Assembly: GCA_013036095.1 (NCBI GenBank)
Contig: JAAXCW010000004.1
Location: 62,001-126,000, forward strand
Direction: 5' to 3'
Length of the DNA stretch: 64,000 bases
Origin: Vulcanimicrobiota bacterium
GTDB taxonomy: Bacteria; Vulcanimicrobiota; Vulcanimicrobiia; Vulcanimicrobiales; Vulcanimicrobiaceae
The notes beneath the pieces are model-generated. The model was not told the origin of the DNA and searched no databases. It was given only the letters and a program-made list of their open reading frames with translations. Below are positions 52,801-63,379 of this stretch, in pieces; the first letter of the stretch is position 1; every line of letters starts with the position of its first letter. Both the position numbers and the translations under genes were made by a program.

Positions 52801-53069
52801 ATCGCGGAGACCGGTTGCTTCTCGAAGACCGGCGTCCACGTCGCGCCGCCGTTTTCCGTCTTCCAAACGCCGCCCCCCGCGGAGCCGATGTAATAGAGAT
52901 TGACATTCGCGGCCGTTCCGGCGACCGCAGGCACGCGTCCGCCCGAAACGGCAGGTCCGACCGACCGCCATCTCAGGTGCGCGTACGCGGGATCCGCCGC
53001 GCCTTGCGCGACGGCGAGCTGCGCGAAAGACAGCGCAAATATAATTGCAAGAAGACGAGGCATACCCAT
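49896..53069 (-). CDS. exported sortilin/VPS10-like BNR propeller protein, paralogue 1
   Basis: 1057 aa; signal peptide LLAIIFALSFAQLAVA. A double beta-propeller of about 700 residues carries Asp-box-like repeats (GGGVWKTENGGATWTPV, DGVYKSTDGGKTWTNVG, GVFVTNDGGQTWTKTL, GLYKSTDGGMTWTQL), followed by a C-terminal region with VIRHIRPPVRATRTSG and a coiled helical end (ADFTAAYAFAKKYLGMSGKIS). This family is labelled glycosyl hydrolase or sortilin-like; bound ligand unknown. It lies 14 bases downstream of its paralogue and overlaps the HD gene. GGAG precedes ATG 53069. Confidence 0.88.
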   Translation of the reverse strand: MGMPRLLAIIFALSFAQLAVAQGAADPAYAHLRWRSVGPAVSGGRVPAVAGTAANVNLYYIGSAGGGVWKTENGGATWTPVFEKQPVSAIGAVTIDPTNENTVWVGTGESNPRNDVSYGDGVYKSTDGGKTWTNVGLRDTRHISRIVVDPGNPNHVIVGASGDPFRDSTERGVFVTNDGGQTWTKTLYVGPQTGASEIAMDPNHPAVLYAGMWQFRRLPWTFHSGGPQDGLYKSTDGGMTWTQLTGNGLPTGEMGRIAVAVAPNNSNRVYAVIEAKGGILWRSDDAGATWEMVSDDTLVDQRPFYFTHINIDPSNANHVYAVSEQLAESRDGGRRFRTIANPVHVDYHAMWIAPDNANRMIVGEDGGYALTVDGGRNWSFSRNIPIGQVYHVGLSNENPYWVCAPLQDNNAFCGPSNSRNRSGILDDDWLNVVGGDGMWAVPDPGDGNYIMADSQTGNINAYSKKLQSGRGVSPYFDFDRNSFNLANRKYRFNWDSPIAFAPWNSKLLWLGGDVVFQSSDRGVHWTPISPDLTRNIKAHQIPAGGPLATDVSSAEFSDNILYIEGSRLHAGEIWVGTDDGLVQVTRDGGKHWRNVTPSGPPELARVETVAPSPIVAGTAYAIFDDHRDGNYAPYLYVTRNYGSTWTKIVNGLPADQYVRTVRPDGRNRNLVFAGTENGLWVSYDGGGHWSDFKLNVPTVSVRDIREQSNFNDLAIATHGRALWIFDDLTSLQQLPQAQGRGAMLFKPRTAYQYVTHSNDEGLYTRFSGDNPPNGAIIDYYLGAPEKSAPTIEILNAKGTVIRHIRPPVRATRTSGEAASEVPVFFGAGGGPTDYAGINRVVWNFREDGVTQWTGNPQLGAGGGFGGAALGVLAPPGNYSARITLGGRTFTQAFTVKKDPLSPYTQADFTAAYAFAKKYLGMSGKISTVLNNLDAQKKSLADAAAALQKNGNSALLARVTAAQQTRNAIFSTFTANYKNGEDSLQWPGALREDLPGGGFGAAGAPPTPARLEYARRFDREYASAMARYNAFVSGTLVPLSNDVKAAGAGTIAGAAQVH

Positions 53070-53083
53070 GTTAGCTCCCTAGA

Positions 53084-56000
53084 TTACATGCCGGCCGCAA
53101 CCGGCGCGGCTCCTGTGATGGCCTTTAAGCCCGCTTTGGTCAGCGCGGCGTTCAAGGCCGGAATGGTCGTACGCGCAAATGCGTTGTAGTTGGTGACGCC
53201 AGACGCGTACTCGGTATCCACGCGCTGACCGAAGTTCGTAATCGCCGGCGTAATGAGGCCGAATCCAAAGAATCCCATGCTTTGGATGTCTTCGCGCAAT
53301 GCGCCCGGGCGCTGGATGGAATCTTCGTCGTTGTGGTAGTCCGCGGTCAATTGGTGGAAGACCGTGTCGCGCGCAGCTACGGCCGCCGCGATTTGCTGTT
53401 GAAGCGAAGCATCTGCTTTAGCCTTCGGGTCGGCAGCGGCCGCGTCGAGCTGCGCCTTCACCGAATCGAGCGTGTTGAGCATCGTATCCACGACCGAATA
53501 CTCACGGTAGTATTTTTTGACGAACGCGTAGCTGCGTTCGTAGTCGGCTTGCGTAAAGGCTGATTTCGGATCGGGTTTAATCGTAAACGGCTCCGTAAAT
53601 GTCTTGCCGCCAACGGTCATGCGCACCGCATAACGTCCCGGCGGCACGTACGCACCTTCATCCGGACCTTGATACGCTATCTTGGCCGCTCCGGTCCATT
53701 TCACCGGACCGTCGATCTGGAAATCCCAGACGTAACGGTTGATCCCCACTTTATTGGTCACTCGCGGAATCTCTCTGCCGGTGTTGGTCTTGCGCGACCC
53801 TTGTATCGTGCGGATCACCTGACCCGACGAATTCAGGATCTGAATCACCGGCGCGGTCTTTCCGGGCGCCTTCTGATAAAAATACGTCACCGCTCCGTAC
53901 GGCGGGTTTTGGCCGGCGTAGTCGGTGTAGGTGCCTTCGTCATCGGAGTGCAGCGTGTACTGGTAGGCGGTCCGCGGCCCGATGACCAGGGCACCTTGCG
54001 CGATGGCTTTTTGCAACTGCTGAATGATGCGCATGTCGTCCATGACGTAGATCGAACGGCCATGCGTCGCGATCACCAGATCGTCGAACTGCGGCTGGAA
54101 GCGAATCTCGCGCACCGAGACGGCCGGAATATTATTGCGGAAGTCTTGCCAGCTCTTGCCGGAGTCAAAGGAGATCCAAAGGCCGTTCTCCGTTCCGGCG
54201 TAGAGAATGTTGGCGTCGTGAATATCCTGCCGTACCGACCGGATGTATTGATCGGCGGGCAAATTGCTCACGATCGACGTCCACGTCTTGCCGAAATCGT
54301 TCGACATGAACAGATACGGCTTGAAATCTCCCGACTTGTGACGGTCGATGTTCACGAAAACGGTTCCATCGTGCAGCGTCGACGGCGCGGTCGTTTCGAC
54401 GCGGCCGTAGGGCGGCACGCCCGGCGGCGTAACGTTGTGCCAGGTCTTGCCTCCGTCGAGCGTCATTTGCACGAGTCCGTCATCGGTCCCGACCCAAATC
54501 TCGCCCTTGTGACGCGTCGAGCCTTCAATATAAATAAGGTTGTCCGAATACTCCGCACCCGAGACGTCGTGCACGAGCGGACCGCCGGAAGGCTGTTGGT
54601 GCGATTTGTCGTTCAGTGTAAGATCGGGGCTGATGATCGTCCAATGCCGTCCGCGATCGGTGCTCTGGAACAGCACGTTTCCACCGAACCAAGCGACGTG
54701 CGGATTCCACGGCGCGAACGCAATCGGTGAATCCCAGTTGAACCTGAACTTGCTCTTTGCAAGATCGTAGCTCTCGATCGAATCTTGGATGTAAGACATC
54801 GCGAGAATCGTGTCTTTGGTCACCTTGTTGTAGACGGTCAGCACGCCGTTTTCCGAGTCGCCCCACAGCCAATTCGGATCGGCAGGATCGGGCACGACCC
54901 ATTCGCCGTCGCCGCCCACCGCCGCTACCCAATATTTATTGAGTATGCCCGACGAGTCGAGCGAATTCGAAGGTCCGCACCAACCGTTGTTATCTTGCCA
55001 GCCGCCGCACACCCAGTACGGGTTCTCGTTGGACATGCCGATGTGGTAGACCTGACCGATGGGAATGTTGCGATCGAAGAACCAGTTGTCGCCGCCGTCA
55101 ACGGTGCGCGCGATTCCGCCGTCCGCGCCGATGATCATGCGGTTTGGATTGTCCGGCGCGATCCAGGCGGCGTGATAGTCTACGTGGACCTGCTGCGCCG
55201 TTTCGGTGAATTTCTTACCGCCGTCGGTCGAGACGGCCAGCATCTCCGAAATTGCGTACACCTTATCGGCGTTCTTCGGATCGACGATAAGATGCGTGAA
55301 ATAAAACGGCCGCTGGTCAACCAGCGTGTCGTTGCTGACCATCGTCCAGGTCGAACCGGCATCATCCGATCGCCAGAGAATACCGTCGCCGGATTCGATG
55401 ATCGCATAAACGCGATTGCCGTCGCTTGGCGCCACGGCTAATCCAATACGGCCCGTGAAGCCGGTGGGCAGGCCTTTGGCCGATCCCGTCAGTTTTGTCC
55501 ACGTGCGCCCGCCGTCGGCGGAGCGGTAAAGCCCGTCATCGGGACCGCCGCTCGTAAACGTCCAAGGCTGACGTAAAAAATGCCACATACCCGCGTACAC
55601 GACGTTGGGATGCTGCACGTCCATGGCCATGTCGGAGACGCCGCTTTGGTCGCTGACGTAGAGCGTTTTGCTCCACGTCTTGCCGCCGTCATCGGTGACG
55701 TAGACGCCGCGATTCTCATTAGGACCGAAGACGTCGCCCAGCGCGCCCACGATCACGTGGTTCGGATCGCGCGGATCGATCAGGATACGCGAGATATGGC
55801 GGGTCTGCATCAGGCCCACGTTGGTCCACGTCTTGCCGCCGTTGGTGGATTTGTAGACGCCGTCGCCGTAGCTCACGTCGTTGCGCGGATTCGATTCGCC
55901 CGTGCCGACCCAGACGACGTCGTCGTTGGCCGGATCGATCGCGACCGCGCCGATCGCCGAAACTTTTTGCTTGTCGAAAACAGGCTGCCATGTCTCGGCG

Positions 56001-56317
56001 CCGTCGGTGGATTTCCATACTCCGCCGCCCGCTGCTCCGAGATAGTACAAATTGGCGTCGCGCGCCGATCCGGCGACCGCTGCGACGCGTCCGCCGGGAA
56101 GAGCCGGACCGATTTCGCGCCAGTTCATGTTGGAAAAGGGCGGACCCGGCGTCGGCGTTGGGCTCGGCGCGGGAGTGGGAGCCAGCGGTTTGGTCGGTTC
56201 GCCCGTCGCGCCCGGACGCGGAGCCGGCGTCGGGGTCGCCTGCGCGCCCGCGGCTTGGGGCGCGAAAATCAGCGCAAAAAACGCAAAAATAGCGAGAGAC
56301 GGAATGCGTCGCAACAT
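53084..56317 (-). CDS. exported sortilin/VPS10-like BNR propeller protein, paralogue 2
   Basis: 1077 aa; signal SLAIFAFFALIFAPQAAGA and a Pro/Thr linker (TPTPAPRPG, PTPAPSPTPTPGPP). Same propeller plan as the next gene: GGGVWKSTDGAETWQPV, VWVGTGESNPRNDVSYGDGVYKS, GVYVTDDGGKTWSKTL. Long runs are near-identical to the paralogue (TGESNPRNDVSYGDGVYKST, VDQRPFYFTH), so they arose by tandem duplication. The C-terminal half (YRYVWDFQIDGPVKWTG, YERSYAFVKKYYREYSV) also aligns. Role may be extracellular protein or polymer binding. Confidence 0.88.
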   Translation of the reverse strand: MLRRIPSLAIFAFFALIFAPQAAGAQATPTPAPRPGATGEPTKPLAPTPAPSPTPTPGPPFSNMNWREIGPALPGGRVAAVAGSARDANLYYLGAAGGGVWKSTDGAETWQPVFDKQKVSAIGAVAIDPANDDVVWVGTGESNPRNDVSYGDGVYKSTNGGKTWTNVGLMQTRHISRILIDPRDPNHVIVGALGDVFGPNENRGVYVTDDGGKTWSKTLYVSDQSGVSDMAMDVQHPNVVYAGMWHFLRQPWTFTSGGPDDGLYRSADGGRTWTKLTGSAKGLPTGFTGRIGLAVAPSDGNRVYAIIESGDGILWRSDDAGSTWTMVSNDTLVDQRPFYFTHLIVDPKNADKVYAISEMLAVSTDGGKKFTETAQQVHVDYHAAWIAPDNPNRMIIGADGGIARTVDGGDNWFFDRNIPIGQVYHIGMSNENPYWVCGGWQDNNGWCGPSNSLDSSGILNKYWVAAVGGDGEWVVPDPADPNWLWGDSENGVLTVYNKVTKDTILAMSYIQDSIESYDLAKSKFRFNWDSPIAFAPWNPHVAWFGGNVLFQSTDRGRHWTIISPDLTLNDKSHQQPSGGPLVHDVSGAEYSDNLIYIEGSTRHKGEIWVGTDDGLVQMTLDGGKTWHNVTPPGVPPYGRVETTAPSTLHDGTVFVNIDRHKSGDFKPYLFMSNDFGKTWTSIVSNLPADQYIRSVRQDIHDANILYAGTENGLWISFDSGKSWQDFRNNIPAVSVREIRFQPQFDDLVIATHGRSIYVMDDMRIIQQLQKAIAQGALVIGPRTAYQYTLHSDDEGTYTDYAGQNPPYGAVTYFYQKAPGKTAPVIQILNSSGQVIRTIQGSRKTNTGREIPRVTNKVGINRYVWDFQIDGPVKWTGAAKIAYQGPDEGAYVPPGRYAVRMTVGGKTFTEPFTIKPDPKSAFTQADYERSYAFVKKYYREYSVVDTMLNTLDSVKAQLDAAAADPKAKADASLQQQIAAAVAARDTVFHQLTADYHNDEDSIQRPGALREDIQSMGFFGFGLITPAITNFGQRVDTEYASGVTNYNAFARTTIPALNAALTKAGLKAITGAAPVAAGM

Positions 56318-56327
56318 GAGCCGCGCT

Positions 56328-56468
56328 TTAGTGCGTTGCGTGGGTTTTCCCTACGTGCTCGTAATATGGAACGTTCTTATTGTAGGCCCACCACTCGCTG
56401 AAAGCGATCATCCCGCACATCACGACGAAAAACAGGGCGATCACATACAACCAAGCGCGGCGGCTCAC
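56328..56468 (-). CDS. 46-aa single-span membrane protein
   Basis: GTG 56468 gives SRRAWLYVIALFFVVMCGMIAFSEWWAYNKNVP and a soluble tail YYEHVGKTHATH. One membrane helix (residues 5-24). It precedes the propeller genes by ten bases and would be the first gene of the operon. No good ribosome site is visible and an overlapping frame exists, so support is moderate. Confidence 0.55.
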   Translation of the reverse strand: MSRRAWLYVIALFFVVMCGMIAFSEWWAYNKNVPYYEHVGKTHATH

Positions 56469-56557
56469 GAGGGGCCATGTTCGGTTATTGTAAGGATTTG
56501 CTAGCAGGGGGGTCCTGCGCGAGAGGTTGAGGCACCCTTCATACGTATTGGAGAGAT

Positions 56558-57211
56558 ATGCGCAGATTCACCGCCGTTATGGCCGGGTCGATTTTGGCTT
56601 TGTGCCTAGCCCGGGTCGGAACACTGACTGCTTGCGCCGCGACCGCGATGGTCCCGGGAAACCCCGCCGCGGTCGGCGCCTACGCGCGCGTCCTGCGCAA
56701 GATCAACCCGCATCTTCCCGCCTGGCAGAGTTCGAATCTCGCCAAGCACGTGCTGCAGAATTCGATCCGCTGGCGCGTGGATGCAAACATTCTCGTCGCC
56801 CTGGTCAGCGTCGAATCGGCTTGGCGCACGCATGCGAGGTCGTACGCCGGCGCGATCGGACTCGGACAGTTAATGCCGGGAACGGCGCGAACGCTCCACG
56901 TCAATCCGCACGACCCGTATCAGAATTTACAGGGGTCCGCACATTATCTGGGCGGCTTGCTCGCTAAGTATCACAACAGTCCGCATCGCTATTCGCTGGC
57001 GTTCGCAGCTTACAACGCCGGTCCCAAAGCCGTTTCGGATTTCGGCGGCATTCCGCCCTACTACGAGACGCAGCATTACGTCGTCAAGGTGATGAGCGCG
57101 TGGAAGCGCGTCAAGAACGACCTGCACGCGCAAGCCGTGCCCGCGGTGGCAAAAGTCCAAGTCACCTACGGCTCGCCCGACGTGCAGTACTGGTCGGCGC
57201 CCCGCCACTAA
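56558..57211 (+). CDS. lytic transglycosylase with SLT domain
   Basis: 217 aa, signal MAGSILALCLARVGTLTACAA. SLT core: VALVSVESAWRTHARSYAGAIGLGQLMPGTARTL with the catalytic glutamate in VESAW, NLQGSAHYLGGLLAKY, and YSLAFAAYNAGPKAV. Cleaves peptidoglycan between MurNAc and GlcNAc to leave 1,6-anhydro ends; works in the periplasm. Its stop overlaps that of the convergent HAD gene. Confidence 0.93.
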   Translation: MRRFTAVMAGSILALCLARVGTLTACAATAMVPGNPAAVGAYARVLRKINPHLPAWQSSNLAKHVLQNSIRWRVDANILVALVSVESAWRTHARSYAGAIGLGQLMPGTARTLHVNPHDPYQNLQGSAHYLGGLLAKYHNSPHRYSLAFAAYNAGPKAVSDFGGIPPYYETQHYVVKVMSAWKRVKNDLHAQAVPAVAKVQVTYGSPDVQYWSAPRH

Positions 57212-57723
57212 CTAATGAGACTGTCATCCTGGCTCAGATTGTCATCCTGAGCCTGTCGAAGGATGACGTCGATAGCCTGAACGAGCGAGCAATTCGCATC
57301 GATCGCAATGGGCTGAGCGCCGGCATTGCGCGCCGCCTCCAAGTCGCTCGGTAAATCCCCCACCATCACACAACATGCCGGATCCACGCCCAGCGCACGC
57401 GCCGCATCTAAGATCAACTTCGGTTTAGGCTTGCGGCATTCGCACTGGTCGTTGGGCTGGTGCGGGCAGTAGAGCCAGACGTCGAACGGACCGAGCAACT
57501 CTTCCACGCGCCGGTTCACCGATTCGGCCTGCTCGCGCGTAAAAAATCCGCGGCTGATGCCGCTCTGATTGGAAATCACGCCAAGGGGAATCTCGCGCGC
57601 GCGGAGTTTTTCGAGCGCTTCACGCGCTCCGGGAAACGGCCGCACGGCTTCCGGATCTCCGTTATACGGGACGTTTTCAATCAGCGTTCCGTCGCGATCG
57701 AAGAGAACGGCGCACGGTTTCAT
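57208..57723 (-). CDS. gmhB: HAD phosphatase, D-glycero-D-manno-heptose-1,7-bisphosphatase type
   Basis: 171 aa from ATG 57723. VLFDRDGTLIENVPY (nucleophile and acid Asp), GVISNQSGISRGFFT (loop with Ser), CPHQPNDQCECRKPKPKLIL (the zinc-binding Cys/His loop of GmhB-type enzymes, then Lys) and VGDLPSDLEAARNAG are intact. Removes the 7-phosphate in heptose synthesis; histidinol-phosphatase activity is the alternative. The final residues DVILRQAQDDN come from a dispersed palindromic repeat (57222-57267). Follows the NRAMP-like gene by one base. Confidence 0.88.
   Translation of the reverse strand: MKPCAVLFDRDGTLIENVPYNGDPEAVRPFPGAREALEKLRAREIPLGVISNQSGISRGFFTREQAESVNRRVEELLGPFDVWLYCPHQPNDQCECRKPKPKLILDAARALGVDPACCVMVGDLPSDLEAARNAGAQPIAIDANCSLVQAIDVILRQAQDDNLSQDDSLIS
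57222..57267 (-). repeat. dispersed palindromic repeat, copy C, at the end of gmhB
   Basis: GTCATCCTGGCTCAGATTGTCATCCTGAGCCTGTCGAAGGATGAC: a full copy plus a partial repeat of the first half. It encodes the C-terminus of gmhB in a different frame from copies A and B, giving ILRQAQDD. The GTCATCC/GGATGAC ends are inverted. Confidence 0.7.
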
Positions 57724-57724
57724 C

Positions 57725-60727
<3,003 letters not shown>

Positions 60728-60735
60728 CGGTACGA

Positions 60736-62439
60736 CTACCCGAACTGCGCTTGGATCCCTTTGAGCGACAGCGCCGCTAGTTGATCGCGCAAGACGGCGA
60801 TCTCTGCCTCTTTCTGGGCGTGCTGGAGCGCGTGCAGTGAGTGCGCCAGCGAGGTGACGAGCGCGGTCAGCGCGCGGTCAATATCCGCCGGCATCTCTTC
60901 GAAGCCTTCGCGCTCTCCGATCGTCAAGAAACCTGCGAGGTCGGCAGCCACCAGCATCGGGTACAAACGGATGCCGGGCACGCGTGTGTGCATCTCGGTC
61001 AAATCGATCACCGCACGATGGGCACGAACGTCCACTAAAGCTGCGTCGTTCATATCGACCGGCGGAGCATCGTTAAACGAAGATACAGCCGGCTCGAGAC
61101 CGCCAGCTGAACGAAGGTAGATCGCGGCCTTTCGCACTTCACAGCGCTTCTTCACAACCTCGAGTGCATCGCGCAGCAAAGCGGCGGCGTCGGTGTAGAA
61201 GTGCGCGTTCTCCTCGAATCGGTGGAGTGCCGCTTCGTCCTCATGCCGCTTGCGGAAAAGCAAGTTGTCCACCGCGCGGTCGACTCGCAAATGTACGAAC
61301 CTGAACGAAAAAACCACGATCATCACGATCGCTAGATCGATGAGCGCGCTTTCGATATGGTTGGTCGTGGTGATGAAGCGCTCCGCAGCCCACTCCAGCG
61401 CAGCGAACATCGCAATGAGCACGACCGAGGTTATGCCGTAGGCCGCCGTGCGGTTCAATGCAAATCCGATGTCTATGACGCGGTAGCGCAATACGGCATA
61501 GGCCACGGAGAGAGGCAGAGCTAGGCTCACGATTCGCAAAATGTCGACAATAGTGTTGGTCGTGACATTGGGCAGCACAATAGTATAGGTATCGAATAAG
61601 GTCGTCGCGCCGATCGAAATGGTTAACCCCGCCAGCACGAGGCCGATGCGAGGCCGCTCTGCGCCCGTCGCTTGAACGTACGACGCGATCGCAATGGCAA
61701 AAACGCCTGCGGCCATTACCCATATTTCAGCGAGGGCTAGTTCGTTGTACCAATCCCAACTCGCGGTAAGCTGCGGCAGCAGGATCGCGTCCGAAATGAG
61801 CACGATCGCCATGGCCGCGTAGATTGCGATGGAAACAGAACGCCGCCAAGGCTTTGTCAGACCGGACGGAAAGCGAACTGCAAAAGCCGCGAGAAAGAAA
61901 TTTGGAAACGTTGCGATCAGCGGCGGTATGACATACGCGGCCACCGTAAACGCGGCGTCGTTCAAGAAGCCGAAAAACGTTAAGAGCGGACCATAAGGCA
62001 AGAGAAACGCTGTAAAAGCCAAGAATGAAACGGTCATCGCATTGGGTTTGCGTGCCGCAATAATCGTAGCCAACCCGATCCATATGAAGTCGGTCAGGAT
62101 CTCGATCCAGTCGACCGGAATTTGCGGTGGGAATTTTGCCGTGAGACGAAGCGATAGCTCCCCGCCGCCGCGCCGGACGCGAACGGGAATCTGATAGCCA
62201 TATGGCGCCGATCGCAGCCGGTAGCGCTGCAGATTCGAAAGGCTGCCGAGGTCTACCAAGTCGCCCCTGTGTAAAAGTGCGCCGGCGCGTGGCGTATCGG
62301 CCGAGAACCATTGTCCGCCCGGAGTCGCAGGCGTCGCGGAAAGCCCAATGCCTGTCCCAAAAGTCGCCGGGTGCCAAAATCTGAAGATCACCATCGCCAT
62401 GATCGCGAGGCCCAAGAGCACAATAAAGAATCGCCGCAT
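60736..62439 (-). CDS. membrane sensor protein with GAF domain, lacking a kinase domain
   Basis: 567 aa from ATG 62439 (GAAGG upstream). One N-terminal helix, an extracytoplasmic region, then about seven membrane segments (IWIGLATIIAARKPN to LALPLSVAYAVLRYRVIDIG), a membrane-exit segment FRFVHLRVDRAVDNLLFRKRHEDEAALHRF typical of LytS/7TM-type histidine kinases, and a GAF domain. The chain ends in a coiled coil (EIAVLRDQLAALSLKGIQAQFG); in related kinases the PHFLFN histidine box follows at once. Here a stop and the thiC riboswitch follow. Could be truncated or a sensor for a separate partner. Confidence 0.78.
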   Translation of the reverse strand: MRRFFIVLLGLAIMAMVIFRFWHPATFGTGIGLSATPATPGGQWFSADTPRAGALLHRGDLVDLGSLSNLQRYRLRSAPYGYQIPVRVRRGGGELSLRLTAKFPPQIPVDWIEILTDFIWIGLATIIAARKPNAMTVSFLAFTAFLLPYGPLLTFFGFLNDAAFTVAAYVIPPLIATFPNFFLAAFAVRFPSGLTKPWRRSVSIAIYAAMAIVLISDAILLPQLTASWDWYNELALAEIWVMAAGVFAIAIASYVQATGAERPRIGLVLAGLTISIGATTLFDTYTIVLPNVTTNTIVDILRIVSLALPLSVAYAVLRYRVIDIGFALNRTAAYGITSVVLIAMFAALEWAAERFITTTNHIESALIDLAIVMIVVFSFRFVHLRVDRAVDNLLFRKRHEDEAALHRFEENAHFYTDAAALLRDALEVVKKRCEVRKAAIYLRSAGGLEPAVSSFNDAPPVDMNDAALVDVRAHRAVIDLTEMHTRVPGIRLYPMLVAADLAGFLTIGEREGFEEMPADIDRALTALVTSLAHSLHALQHAQKEAEIAVLRDQLAALSLKGIQAQFG

Positions 62440-63379
62440 GACAAAGCCTTCAGCGCTCTCCGAAGCAAGCCTTCGCCCATATCTTGTGCTGGTCGTGGCG
62501 CAAATCGCCGTCGGGTCGGCCGCGATTTTTGCGCGCTTCGCGCTCAGCGGCGCCGGCCCGCTTGCGGTATCGGCGTCACGCCTGACGATCGCGGCGGTCG
62601 CGCTGCTTGCGCTGGCCGCCATTCGCAGCCCCCGGGAACGCACCGCGCTCTCGCGCCGCGACCGTCTCATCTTCGCGCTCGCCGGGCTCGCGCTCGCGAT
62701 TCATTTCGCCGCGTGGATCTGGTCGCTGCAATACACGAGCGTCGCGATCTCGACGTTGCTCGTCGCAACGACTCCCATTTGGACGGCAGCCTACGACGCG
62801 CTGGCGCGCGGACTGCGGCTTTCAGCGCTCGCCTTTTTGAGTTTTGCGGTGGGCGCCGTTGGGCTCGTCATGGTCACCGGTTTTAGCATCGCCGCGCCCC
62901 CGGTTTCCGGGCACGCCATTTTGGGAGCTGCGCTCGCGGCAGCCGGTGCGATCGGGATCGCGGCCTACTTCATTCTTATACGCGAGATTCGCGCGTCGTT
63001 CGGAACGCGCGCGATTGTGACGCAAACGTACACCTGGGCCGCGGTCGTGCTGATCGTCGCTTGCGTGGGGGCTCATCAGCCGCCGCCGCGTTTGAACGAC
63101 ACCGCCGCCTGGGGCGGCATCCTGGCGATGGCGCTGATCTCGCAGCTGCTGGGCCACACGGCCATGAACTCGGCGCTGCGCTGGTTCAGCGCAAGCGCGG
63201 TCGCGTTCACGACGCTGGTCGAACCGATCGTCGCCGCGTTGCTGGCGCTCGCAATCTTCGGCGAACGGCTGAGCGCGATCGCGGTCGCCGGAGGCTTGCT
63301 CGTTTTGGGCGCCATCGCTATTTTCATCCGCGAGGAGCGAAGGGGAGAGGCCCGCTATGAGGTGAAGGCGGCCCTATGA
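62438..63379 (+). CDS. EamA/DMT family transporter
   Basis: 313 aa with ten membrane segments in two EamA repeats: VVAQIAVGSAAIFARFALS, SRLTIAAVALLALAA, FAAWIWSLQYTSVAISTLLVATTPIWTA, then the second repeat ILGAALAAAGAIGIAAYF to LVEPIVAALLALAIFGE. Exporter of metabolites (often amino acids); substrate not assignable. ATG 62438 shares CATG with the divergent sensor start. Its stop overlaps aceE (ATGA). Confidence 0.88.
   Translation: MTKPSALSEASLRPYLVLVVAQIAVGSAAIFARFALSGAGPLAVSASRLTIAAVALLALAAIRSPRERTALSRRDRLIFALAGLALAIHFAAWIWSLQYTSVAISTLLVATTPIWTAAYDALARGLRLSALAFLSFAVGAVGLVMVTGFSIAAPPVSGHAILGAALAAAGAIGIAAYFILIREIRASFGTRAIVTQTYTWAAVVLIVACVGAHQPPPRLNDTAAWGGILAMALISQLLGHTAMNSALRWFSASAVAFTTLVEPIVAALLALAIFGERLSAIAVAGGLLVLGAIAIFIREERRGEARYEVKAAL

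Noticed and set aside
51297-53189. 630-aa plus-strand frame opposite the propeller genes
   Set aside because: Arg/Val/Asp-rich mirror of GC-rich repeated coding sequence on the other strand; no motif and no ribosome site.
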